Of a stretch of DNA of 29,219 nucleotides, positions 21,328 to 28,550 are shown piece after piece. A model generated the notes under the pieces. The model ran no database searches. It was not told the DNA's origin and was given only the letters and a program-made list of their open reading frames with translations. The stretch spans positions 1-29,219 of the forward strand of contig JAZSRY010000020.1 in the NCBI GenBank assembly GCA_045538735.1. The letters run 5' to 3'. The stretch comes from SIG459 sp045538735 (GTDB taxonomy: Bacteria; Bacillota; Clostridia; Oscillospirales; Oscillospiraceae). Each line of letters starts with the position of its first letter. The stretch's first letter is position 1. The translations under genes were made by a program, and so were the position numbers.

Positions 21328-22821
21328 ATGAAAAAACGTATTTTTTGCATATCCCTGTGTATTGCACTGCTTCTTTGCCTCGCTCCTGCAAGTGCGGGGG
21401 CTGCGGGCGATATAAGCAGCGTTGATATATTGATCTCACATCCGGTACATATGGCAACGCCTGAATTTTTCCTGCAGATTTTTGGAGAGGGATGCACTCT
21501 TGACACTACCGTCAATACCGATGGTTACAGTAACGGCATCCGTTGGAAAAAAGTGTCCACCGGACAAATCATGGGCGCATATGACGGCTTTGCCGGCGGC
21601 GCACTGTATGAGCTGTCTGTATGCCTCGCTGCCAAGTCGGGATATACTTTTTCTGTAGGAAACACCCTCATATCTGTGAATATGGATATAGCCAGCTTCA
21701 CGGTGACCGATGCATCCAACACCCGCGCAAGGGCAAGCATTCAGCTGGAGGCAGATAATCTCTACATAAACACAGTAAATGTGGTGGGACTGACCGCGCC
21801 TGCGGGAGGAGACTCTCCCGACTATACAGCGACGGTGCAGGATGACACATGCTTTTTGGTTTACAGCGGCTATGATACCTGCCAAAACGGCATTACATGG
21901 TATGATGCCACCGACTTCAGATATCTTCCCATTGGGACCCGCTTCCAGCCCGGACATGAGTATTGGGCGGAGATCTGCCTGAAGGCAAACAGCGGCTATG
22001 AGTTCCCCTATAATGCTCAGGGCTCTGTTGACGGAAAGTGGATCGAAGCCAGCGGAGGCGGAGAGGTGATAGTTCTTGTGGTTCAGTTCCCACCCTGCGC
22101 AAGCCACACCCATACTCCTTCCAAATGGCAAAGCACTCAGGCGGAGCATTATAAGGTCTGCACGGACTGCGGAAGCTATGTTGTCCGCGAGGAACACCGC
22201 TGGGGACCGAGGTTCGATTATAAGGATGCAAAGGGGCACGCATGGATCTGTGCCGACTGCAAGGCTCAGAGCGCCATCCAACCCCATACTCCCGGAGCGG
22301 AAGCAACGGAAACATCACCCCAGCTTTGCCTTGACTGCGGCTATGTGATAGCACAGGCAAAAGGCCATAGCCACAGCGTGGAAAAAGTGACGGCGGTGGA
22401 ACCGAAGTGCACCGCTGAAGGCTGCAAGGAATATTATGTCTGTTCCGGCTGCGGAGAATGGTTCAGCGATGCCGGGGCAAAAGAGCCCATAAGCGATAAG
22501 GAAAGCCTCATCCTTCCTGCGAAAAAGCACAGCGAAGATGAATGGAACTTTGACGAGGAGGGTCATTGGACGTATTGCTCCGACTGCGGTGTTATGATCG
22601 AAGAGCTTTCGGGATCTCATACCGACGGTGACTGGGACAGAGTTTGCGATGTCTGCTCCTATTCTCCCGATATTGAAAGCGAGAGCGAACCTGCCGAGGA
22701 GCAGACGGAAGAAGGAAAGTCCGCGGGGCTGCTGGCGGCAGTGGCTGCGGGGCTTGTCTGCTTCGGAGCGGCGCTATGTGTGACTGTGATCGTGATAAAG
22801 AAAAAACGGGAGGTAAAATAA
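21328..22821 (+). CDS. Surface protein with Cys/His-rich repeats and C-terminal anchor
   Basis: 497 aa. A signal peptide (1-26, ending ASAGAAG) is followed by two beta domains (about 30-135 and 140-255). Each ends in a tract with a KSGYTF/NSGYEF motif, like the repeats of clostridial surface proteins. From about 260 to 450 come five or six short units with CxxC knuckles and flanking His and Trp (YKVCTDCGSYV, HAWICADCKA, PQLCLDCGYV, YYVCSGCGEWF, HWTYCSDCGVM, DRVCDVCSYS). A Glu-rich stretch, a membrane helix (about 468-488) and a KKKREVK tail anchor it. The knuckles suggest metal binding outside the cell. The ribosome site is poor (AAGGA about 15 bases upstream), so translation may be coupled to the lipoprotein gene. 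Confidence 0.8.
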   Translation: MKKRIFCISLCIALLLCLAPASAGAAGDISSVDILISHPVHMATPEFFLQIFGEGCTLDTTVNTDGYSNGIRWKKVSTGQIMGAYDGFAGGALYELSVCLAAKSGYTFSVGNTLISVNMDIASFTVTDASNTRARASIQLEADNLYINTVNVVGLTAPAGGDSPDYTATVQDDTCFLVYSGYDTCQNGITWYDATDFRYLPIGTRFQPGHEYWAEICLKANSGYEFPYNAQGSVDGKWIEASGGGEVIVLVVQFPPCASHTHTPSKWQSTQAEHYKVCTDCGSYVVREEHRWGPRFDYKDAKGHAWICADCKAQSAIQPHTPGAEATETSPQLCLDCGYVIAQAKGHSHSVEKVTAVEPKCTAEGCKEYYVCSGCGEWFSDAGAKEPISDKESLILPAKKHSEDEWNFDEEGHWTYCSDCGVMIEELSGSHTDGDWDRVCDVCSYSPDIESESEPAEEQTEEGKSAGLLAAVAAGLVCFGAALCVTVIVIKKKREVK

Positions 22822-22822
22822 G

Positions 22823-23809
22823 ATGAAGAAGTTTTCAGCCCTGTTTCTTTGCCTCGTTTTGCTTTCCGCTCTTTTGGTTCCCGTTGCGGCGGCAGGAGCT
22901 GCTCCGGAAATAATCTTTAATCCTCAAAGCACCTGCTGGACCGAATATGCCGTCGCATCCTACACAGTGAAGGCCACGGGAGAAAACCTCAGAGCCTTCT
23001 GGTATCTGGAATGGATGGGCGCTACCTATAACCTTTCGGACAACACCAACGGTGTTGAGCCCTGGGAAGGCTATGCCGGAGAAAGCTACGGCGGAATACA
23101 GGAAGACGCCAATACCTTTATATTTTTCTTCAGCGGCATAGAGGCCGATCTTGACGGCGCATATATATGGTGCGTGGTGGAGGACGGTCACTATGATGCC
23201 CAGAGTCAAAAGGTGCGCGTTTCGGTGGGCAGCGCCGCAACACCTCCCACTATACTGGATATTCCCGCAAAGATTACAGTAACTCAGGGTGATGATGCCG
23301 AGATACGCTGCGTCGCCAGGTCGAATGACGGAAGCCAGCTTTCCTTCCTATGGTATGAGACCCAAAGCGGGCTTCTTCAGGATATTCAGGCCGTTAACAG
23401 AGGAGAAGAAACAGGCGACTATATGTTTTGTGATACGGACACGGTGGGGACGAGAAACTATATTTGCAAGGTGGAGACCGATAAGGGTGGTCTTGCTTAC
23501 AGCAGTGCCGTAAGCGTGACCGTTGTGGAAAAGCCCCTTGTCCCTGCCTCGCCGACGCAGGAGGAAACTGCGCCTCCCGCACCGCTGCCCGATGAAACGG
23601 CGGAATCGGAAAAGACCAAAGCTCCGGAGGAGACCAAAACCCCGGAAGATGAAAAGGAAGCCGTGCTCACTCCCGCTTCGCCTCAGCCTCAGGTGGAAGA
23701 CAAGGGAGAGAACTCCGGAGTTCCTCTTTGGGCGGTACTGCTCATAGCCATAGGCGGTGCGGCTGCCGGCGTATGTGTGGCATTGCTCCTTCTCAGAAAA
23801 AAGACTTGA
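22823..23809 (+). CDS. Surface protein with Ig-like domains and C-terminal anchor
   Basis: 328 aa from ATG 22823, one base after the preceding stop, with GGGAGG nine bases upstream. A signal peptide (1-24) is followed by two Ig-like beta domains (about 28-136 and 138-236). The second has the features of an immunoglobulin fold: ITVTQGDDAEIRCVARS, LSFLWYE, and a YICKVETDKGG strand giving a Cys pair. A Pro/Glu/Lys-rich stalk (about 238-298) leads to a membrane helix (299-322) and an RKKT tail. There is no LPxTG. It is the last gene of the operon; together with the 21328 product it looks like a pair of membrane-anchored surface proteins, perhaps in one complex. Confidence 0.82.
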   Translation: MKKFSALFLCLVLLSALLVPVAAAGAAPEIIFNPQSTCWTEYAVASYTVKATGENLRAFWYLEWMGATYNLSDNTNGVEPWEGYAGESYGGIQEDANTFIFFFSGIEADLDGAYIWCVVEDGHYDAQSQKVRVSVGSAATPPTILDIPAKITVTQGDDAEIRCVARSNDGSQLSFLWYETQSGLLQDIQAVNRGEETGDYMFCDTDTVGTRNYICKVETDKGGLAYSSAVSVTVVEKPLVPASPTQEETAPPAPLPDETAESEKTKAPEETKTPEDEKEAVLTPASPQPQVEDKGENSGVPLWAVLLIAIGGAAAGVCVALLLLRKKT

Positions 23810-23827
23810 ATTAAACAGCGCAAAGAG

Positions 23828-23863
23828 AAAATACAGGACAGAAGTTTCTGTCCTGTATTTTTT
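23828..23863 (+). terminator. Terminator of the envelope operon
   Basis: A perfect 16-bp stem AAAATACAGGACAGAA (23828-23843) with 23846-23861, a 2-base loop and a T-run; flanking GCGCAAA and TTTGCGC can extend the stem. It lies 18 bases after the Ig-like gene. Confidence 0.92.
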
Positions 23864-23943
23864 GCGCGCGGCAAGGCGCTTAATGGCTTGCTGCCGCCGG
23901 CTGAAGCGCCTTCAGCGAGACGGAACGGCAATGAACACAGAAA

Positions 23944-23972
23944 TTGACAAAAGTATTTTAGCGGCGTAGAAT
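23944..23972 (+). promoter_or_regulatory. Promoter of the plus-strand MATE gene
   Basis: Perfect TTGACA (23944-23949), 17-base spacer, TAGAAT (23967-23972), 42 bases before the TTG start. The leader is short and contains no riboswitch. Confidence 0.75.
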
Positions 23973-24014
23973 AAGATGTTATAAGAAACCATTTTTTGGA
24001 AAGGAGCGAGTATC

Positions 24015-25370
24015 TTGCGCAAAAGTTCTGTAAGCCTTACGGAAGGACCGATTTTCAAAGGCCTGTTGTTTTTCTCCGTACCGCTTCTTCTTTCAAACCT
24101 TTTTCAGCAGCTTTATAACTCTGTGGACTCCGCGGTGGTTGGCAGCTATGCGGGCGACACCGCCCTGGCAGCAGTCGGAAGCACCGCAGCCCTTATCAAC
24201 CTGCTGATTGGATTTTTCCTTGGAATTTCCACAGGTACAAATATTCTTTATGCCATGCACTTCGGCGCGGAAGACCGTCAGGGTCTTAAGAAACTTATCC
24301 ACAGCGCCATGCTCCTGAGCATAATCTGCGGACTTGTGCTTTCCGTTTTCGGAGTTATTTTTGCCGAGACTATGCTCCGCTGGATGGGTACTCCCGATGA
24401 TGTTCTGCCCCTTGCCACATCCTATCTGAGAATATTTATGGCAGGCACGGTTGTTAACCTAATCTATAACGTGGGCGCAGGTATGATAAGAGCGGAGGGC
24501 GACTCTGTAAGACCACTGGTCTATCTTGTTATCGGCGGACTTGTAAATCTGGTTTTGGACTTCGTTTTCGTTGCATGGCTTGGAATGGGCGCTTCCGGAG
24601 CGGCTATTGCAACAGTCATGGCGCAGCTTGCCAGTGCGGTGCTGATTGTTATCCGGCTCACACGGCTTCCCGAGGACTACCGCCTGCGTCCTTTGAAGAT
24701 GCGCATGAACGGTCTTACCGTTTGGGATATAACCCGCATTTCCGTCCCTTGCGGTCTGCAGGGCAGCATGTTCGCAATCTCCAACCTGCTTGTTCAGTCA
24801 AAGATAAACTCCTTCGGCTCCATCGCTATGGCGGGTGTTGCCGCCTACAGCAAGGTGGACGGCTTCATCTATATGCCTCTCATGGCGCTGAGCCTTGCGG
24901 TCAGCACCTATGTTGGCCAGAATATGGGCGCAGGTAAGTTCGACAGAGTGCAGAAGGGCATAAAAACCTGCCTGCTTATGAGCCTTGTAACTGCAGTTGT
25001 GCTATCGGGTACGGTGCTGCTTCTTGGTGAGCATGCGGTGAGCATCTTCACCAAAACTCCCGAAGCCCAGGCCTACGCAGTGACCCAGATGCACTATATG
25101 GCGCCTTTCGTGTGCATATTTGTTTTCTCGGATATATTCGGCGGAGCCATACGCGGAGCGGGAAGCCCCACAACCGTGACCATAATAAGCGCACTGAGCA
25201 TATGCGTTTTCCGCATACTGTGGCTGACTCTGCTTCTGCCCGTGTTCAACGATATCCGTGTGCTTTTCCTCTGCTACCCAATAAGTTGGACCATAAGCAG
25301 TCTGGCCACAACGATTTATTACTTCAAGGGCTCTGTAATCAAAAAGGCAATCAGAAAAATCAATGCATAA
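24015..25370 (+). CDS. MATE family efflux transporter
   Basis: 451 aa from TTG 24015, eight bases after AAGGAG. A twelve-helix Na+ or H+ driven multidrug and toxin exporter. The MATE signatures are clear: the N-terminal TEGPIFKGLLFFSVPLLLSNLFQQLYNSVDSAVVG, MIRAEGDSVRPLVYLVIGGLVNLVLDFVFV at the end of the first half and GAGSPTTVTIISALSICVFRI in the second. The second half repeats the fold with DGFIYMPLMALSLAVSTYVGQNMGAG. The length is usual. It has its own promoter and shares a terminator with a convergent second MATE gene. The substrate cannot be predicted. Confidence 0.93.
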   Translation: MRKSSVSLTEGPIFKGLLFFSVPLLLSNLFQQLYNSVDSAVVGSYAGDTALAAVGSTAALINLLIGFFLGISTGTNILYAMHFGAEDRQGLKKLIHSAMLLSIICGLVLSVFGVIFAETMLRWMGTPDDVLPLATSYLRIFMAGTVVNLIYNVGAGMIRAEGDSVRPLVYLVIGGLVNLVLDFVFVAWLGMGASGAAIATVMAQLASAVLIVIRLTRLPEDYRLRPLKMRMNGLTVWDITRISVPCGLQGSMFAISNLLVQSKINSFGSIAMAGVAAYSKVDGFIYMPLMALSLAVSTYVGQNMGAGKFDRVQKGIKTCLLMSLVTAVVLSGTVLLLGEHAVSIFTKTPEAQAYAVTQMHYMAPFVCIFVFSDIFGGAIRGAGSPTTVTIISALSICVFRILWLTLLLPVFNDIRVLFLCYPISWTISSLATTIYYFKGSVIKKAIRKINA

Positions 25371-25406
25371 TAAAAAAGCTCCACTTTTGTGGAGCTTTTT
25401 TATTAT
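25367..25406. terminator. Bidirectional terminator between two convergent MATE genes
   Basis: A perfect 18-bp stem (25367-25384 with 25389-25406) with a TTTT loop; A-run and T-run on opposite arms serve both genes. Confidence 0.95.
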
Positions 25407-25407
25407 G

Positions 25408-26778
25408 TCAGAACTCGGAAACCAGGGTTTTGCGTTTTTTCCATGTTCCCATCGCGTAGTAAATTCCGCCCACGAAGAGGAACACATAGCCAGCGATTGC
25501 ACTGCCCAGCCAGAAACCGCTGATGCCCATTCCGAGGCTTATGCCGAAGAGAAGGCTGAGAGCTATTCTGGCAACAATGCCGTCGGCAATTCCGGTTATA
25601 AGGGCGAGTCTGGAGTTGCCTATGCCGGTGATGAAGCTGATTGCGGGAGCGCGGGAAGCGAAGCCAAAGAAATTCAGCACGCCAATGGGTGCGTAGAGAT
25701 GGCTGAGAGCGAGAACCTCGGGATTCTTGTCGAATATACCAAAGACCTGTTCGGGGAAAAGAATAAGCAGCAGGGACATTATTCCGCAGTATACTGCGCC
25801 AATGACGATGATGTAGATGATGGTTGCGCTTACTCTTTTGTGCTTTCCGGCTGCGAAATTCTGGGCAATGATGGAAGAGCCTGCTGTGCTGAGAGCCTGA
25901 GTGCAAATGGTTGCAAGCATGGTGACCTTATTGCCTACAGCGGTTGCGGCTGCGGCAACGACGCCCATTGCGTTTATGTAGGAGTTAACATAGAGCATGG
26001 AGATGGAGACGGAGGCATTCTGAAGGGTGAGAGGAAGACCGAGAGAAAGGATGGACTTGAAAATGCCCTTGTCGATTGCGAAGCTCGGAAGCTTGAAGTC
26101 GAAGCCGAAAGATTCTCTGCGTCTGTAGAGGAAAATTATGCTTACGATAAATGCGGTGGTCTGAGAGAGGGTGGTTGCAAGTGCAGCGCCAAAGCAGCCC
26201 ATTTTGAGGGGCACCACAAAGATAATATCCAGAATAACGTTCAGAGAGGCGGAGAGGGCAATGAACATCATGGGATGCTTGCTGTCGCCCATACCGCGCA
26301 ATATTGCGCTTACGGTGTTATAGCCGAAAACGGGGATCATTCCCGCGAAGTAAACGAGAGAATATTCGTGGGCATATTGGAATGCAGCTTCGGGAACATT
26401 GATGAGACGGATGAAACCGTCGCAGAAAATGAAGGACACAATTGTGAGAATAATGCCGAGAATAAGCTGCATTGTGAAGAGTGTGCCTATGGTGCGTGTG
26501 ATGCCTCTTTTGTTACCAACTCCCGCATTCTGAGCAATGATTATCTGACCCGCGGCAGAGAAACCCAGACAGAGGAAGAGATAAAACATTGCGATCTCGC
26601 CGCCTGCGCTGGCGGCTGCCAAGCCTTCTGAGCCGACGAAACGGCCTACGATGGCCATATCCGCAAGGTTATATGCCTGCTGGAGCAAGTTGGAGATAAC
26701 AAAAGGAATGGAAAACACCACAAGCTGTCGGAAGGGACGACCGGTGGTGAGGTCGTTTACCATGCTTGCTTTGCTCAA
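25408..26778 (-). CDS. MATE family efflux transporter (second)
   Basis: 456 aa from TTG 26778, eight bases after AAAGGAG; the in-frame GTG at 26787 overlaps that site, and an ATG at 26763 would drop only five residues. Typical MATE halves are seen: VNDLTTGRPFRQLVVFSIPFVISNLLQQAYNLADMAIVGR at the N-terminus, then GAILRGMGDSKHPM-like loop and MFIALSASLNVILDIIFVVPLKMG. The second half includes GSSIIAQNFAAGKHKR. It is only distantly like its convergent neighbour, so the pair is not a recent tandem duplication. It has its own promoter; substrate unknown. Confidence 0.93.
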   Translation of the reverse strand: MSKASMVNDLTTGRPFRQLVVFSIPFVISNLLQQAYNLADMAIVGRFVGSEGLAAASAGGEIAMFYLFLCLGFSAAGQIIIAQNAGVGNKRGITRTIGTLFTMQLILGIILTIVSFIFCDGFIRLINVPEAAFQYAHEYSLVYFAGMIPVFGYNTVSAILRGMGDSKHPMMFIALSASLNVILDIIFVVPLKMGCFGAALATTLSQTTAFIVSIIFLYRRRESFGFDFKLPSFAIDKGIFKSILSLGLPLTLQNASVSISMLYVNSYINAMGVVAAAATAVGNKVTMLATICTQALSTAGSSIIAQNFAAGKHKRVSATIIYIIVIGAVYCGIMSLLLILFPEQVFGIFDKNPEVLALSHLYAPIGVLNFFGFASRAPAISFITGIGNSRLALITGIADGIVARIALSLLFGISLGMGISGFWLGSAIAGYVFLFVGGIYYAMGTWKKRKTLVSEF

Positions 26779-26819
26779 GAGATTCACTCCTTTGGAAAAC
26801 TAAAATTCATAACAAATTA

Positions 26820-26848
26820 ATTATAGACCTGCCGCATACGCAATACAA
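26820..26848 (-). promoter_or_regulatory. Promoter of the minus-strand MATE gene
   Basis: Minus strand TTGTAT (26848-26843), 17-base spacer, perfect TATAAT (26825-26820), about 42 bases before the TTG start. A 7-bp inverted repeat (TGCCGCA 26830-26836 with TGCGGCA 26873-26879) flanks the -35. Confidence 0.72.
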
Positions 26849-26883
26849 GAGATAAAATACCCAATAATTATGTGCGGCAAGGC

Positions 26884-26924
26884 AAAAAAATGCACTCCGC
26901 AGCCAAGAGAGGGAGACTGCGGAG
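26884..26924 (-). terminator. Terminator of the galM-like/mntP operon
   Basis: On the minus strand an 8-bp GC-rich stem (26924-26917 with 26902-26895) is followed by GTGCA and seven T. It ends the mntP transcript before the MATE promoter. Confidence 0.8.
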
Positions 26925-26932
26925 CGGGGATA

Positions 26933-27511
26933 TTAAAATATTCCGGTGACGAAGATTTCGATGCCGATAAGTATGAGAATAATGCCGCCGAGGCAAGAGG
27001 CCTTTCCTGCGAGCTTGGTGCCGAAGCGTTTGCCTATAGCAAGACCGGCCAGACATATGCCAAAGGTGACGATGCCTATAAGCAGGCAGCTGACCAAAGC
27101 GGAAAGGGTGTTGTACTCGGCAATGGTGAAGCCTACGCTGAGGGCGTCAATGCTTGTGGCGATGCCCTGAAGCATAAGGGCGCCGAAGGCGACGGCGCAG
27201 CAGTCCGATTCCGCGCATTTGTTCTTTATACCCTCGCGGAGCATATTGCCGCCGATGAAGAGCAGGAGAATGAGCGCGATCCAGGGGATGAAGCGTTCAA
27301 GAACGGAAAATGCCTGAACCATGGTGTGAACGCAGAGCCATCCGATAAGAGGCATAAGAAACTGGAAAACCGCAAAGGTTCCCGCAATGAGAACCATTCT
27401 GCGCGCTTTCATGCAGCTTTCGTTGAGACCGTTGGCAAGAGAAACGGAGAAAGCGTCCATGGCAAGGCCTATTCCGAGGCCTATGCTTGTGACAAAAAAT
27501 GTGAAATTCAT
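26933..27511 (-). CDS. mntP: Manganese efflux pump MntP
   Basis: 192 aa from ATG 27511, six bases after GGAG. A six-helix protein of the MntP (DUF204) family that exports Mn2+. The two inverted repeats each carry the diagnostic Asp motif: GLAMDAFSVSLANG near 17-30 and GIATSIDALSVGFTI near 115-130, whose Asp residues bind the metal in the membrane. A Cys pair (ESDCC) lies in the central loop. It starts 13 bases after the epimerase gene and is co-transcribed. No yybP-ykoY manganese riboswitch was seen in front of the operon or the gene. Confidence 0.95.
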   Translation of the reverse strand: MNFTFFVTSIGLGIGLAMDAFSVSLANGLNESCMKARRMVLIAGTFAVFQFLMPLIGWLCVHTMVQAFSVLERFIPWIALILLLFIGGNMLREGIKNKCAESDCCAVAFGALMLQGIATSIDALSVGFTIAEYNTLSALVSCLLIGIVTFGICLAGLAIGKRFGTKLAGKASCLGGIILILIGIEIFVTGIF

Positions 27512-27524
27512 CAACAACTCCGGA

Positions 27525-28400
27525 TTAAAGAATACTTACACTGTAGCCGAGGATTTTTGTCTCGGCGGGAGCGAGACGGACGGCGTGGGGCTTTGCGGAA
27601 AACTCACGGTCGCCGTTTTCAAGTGCGCCGCAGCCCTGCCAGGGCTCAAGGCAGATGTAGGGAGCGTGCTTTTCGGGGGCTGTCCAGAAAGCAATCATGG
27701 GGAAATCGGAAAAGTCCATATATACGCCCTGACCCTTGGGACCCTGGAGCTTGACACCCTTGGAATTCAGCCCATCGAAAATAAGGGTGTCGATACGGTC
27801 GTGAAGCTCATGGTCAAGGGGGATGCAGCGGCCCTCTTTGATGGCGGGCATTGTGTAGCTGGGGTCTATGAAGCCGCCGGGACGGGGGAGTAAAGCTTCC
27901 TTCTCCTCCACCTCGTCAAAGATAAGCTTCCAGTCGGAGAACTTTTCTGTCTCGTCGAAGGGGCAGTTGAATGCGGTGTGGCCGCCCACGCAGTAATACA
28001 TATCCTCATCGCCGCAGTTTTTCACGATATAGTCGGTGCGGAAGCCGTTTTCGAGGAGATGATGGGCTATGCGCAGGGAAAACCTGTAGGGATAGAGGGC
28101 GAGAGTTTCCTCGCTTTCGCGAAGCTCAAAGCAGATGGCGGATTCGGTTTTTTCCACAAGAGAGAATTCCGCGCGTCGTGCAAAGCCATGCTTGGGCATG
28201 GGGTAGTTTTTGCCGTTATAGAGAATGCCTTCGCTCTTGCTGGAGCCTATAACGGGGAAAAGGTTGGGGTTTTTGCCGGTCCATCCGCTGGGGTGACCCT
28301 GCCATATGTATTCTCTTTCACCGTCGGTGAAGGAGATGAGTTCAGCTCCGATGCTGCTTACGGTGGCGCTCATATTACCAAGTCTGAGAGTATATTCCAT
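27525..28400 (-). CDS. Aldose 1-epimerase family protein, LacX type
   Basis: 291 aa from ATG 28400, preceded by GGAGG. A galactose mutarotase-like beta-sandwich protein. Motifs typical of the LacX/YeaD subgroup are visible: GAELISFTDGEREYIWQG (about 18-35), NLFPVIG, YPMPKHGFAR with the active-site His, VGGHTAFNCPF with a second His, and the ICLEPWQGCG segment where Glu acts as base. It interconverts sugar anomers or handles a related phosphosugar; the exact sugar is unknown. It is the first gene of a two-gene operon with mntP 13 bases downstream. Confidence 0.88.
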   Translation of the reverse strand: MEYTLRLGNMSATVSSIGAELISFTDGEREYIWQGHPSGWTGKNPNLFPVIGSSKSEGILYNGKNYPMPKHGFARRAEFSLVEKTESAICFELRESEETLALYPYRFSLRIAHHLLENGFRTDYIVKNCGDEDMYYCVGGHTAFNCPFDETEKFSDWKLIFDEVEEKEALLPRPGGFIDPSYTMPAIKEGRCIPLDHELHDRIDTLIFDGLNSKGVKLQGPKGQGVYMDFSDFPMIAFWTAPEKHAPYICLEPWQGCGALENGDREFSAKPHAVRLAPAETKILGYSVSIL

Positions 28401-28429
28401 AGCTCAAACCTCCTTTTTTGTGCTGCATT

Positions 28430-28457
28430 ATTTTATCACCTGAGGAAGAAAAAGCAA
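28430..28457 (-). promoter_or_regulatory. Possible promoter of the epimerase/mntP operon
   Basis: Minus strand TTGCTT (28457-28452), 16-base spacer, TAAAAT (28435-28430), about 30 bases before the ATG. The -35 is only a fair match. Confidence 0.45.
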
Positions 28458-28506
28458 AGCAAAATTTTGGATTTGCTGATATGTTTTGCACAAAAACTAT
28501 TGATGC

Positions 28507-28538
28507 AAAAGCTCCCCGCCGATATTCCGGCGGGGAGC
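28507..28538 (-). terminator. Terminator of ppdK
   Basis: A perfect 10-bp GC-rich stem (28511-28520 with 28529-28538) followed on the minus strand by TTTTGC, twelve bases after the ppdK stop. The T-run is short. Confidence 0.75.
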
Positions 28539-28550
28539 TGCAATTATAAA

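Noticed and set aside
28401..28550. Manganese (yybP-ykoY) riboswitch before the epimerase/mntP operon
   Set aside because: The predicted leader is too short and none of the conserved loop sequences is present.
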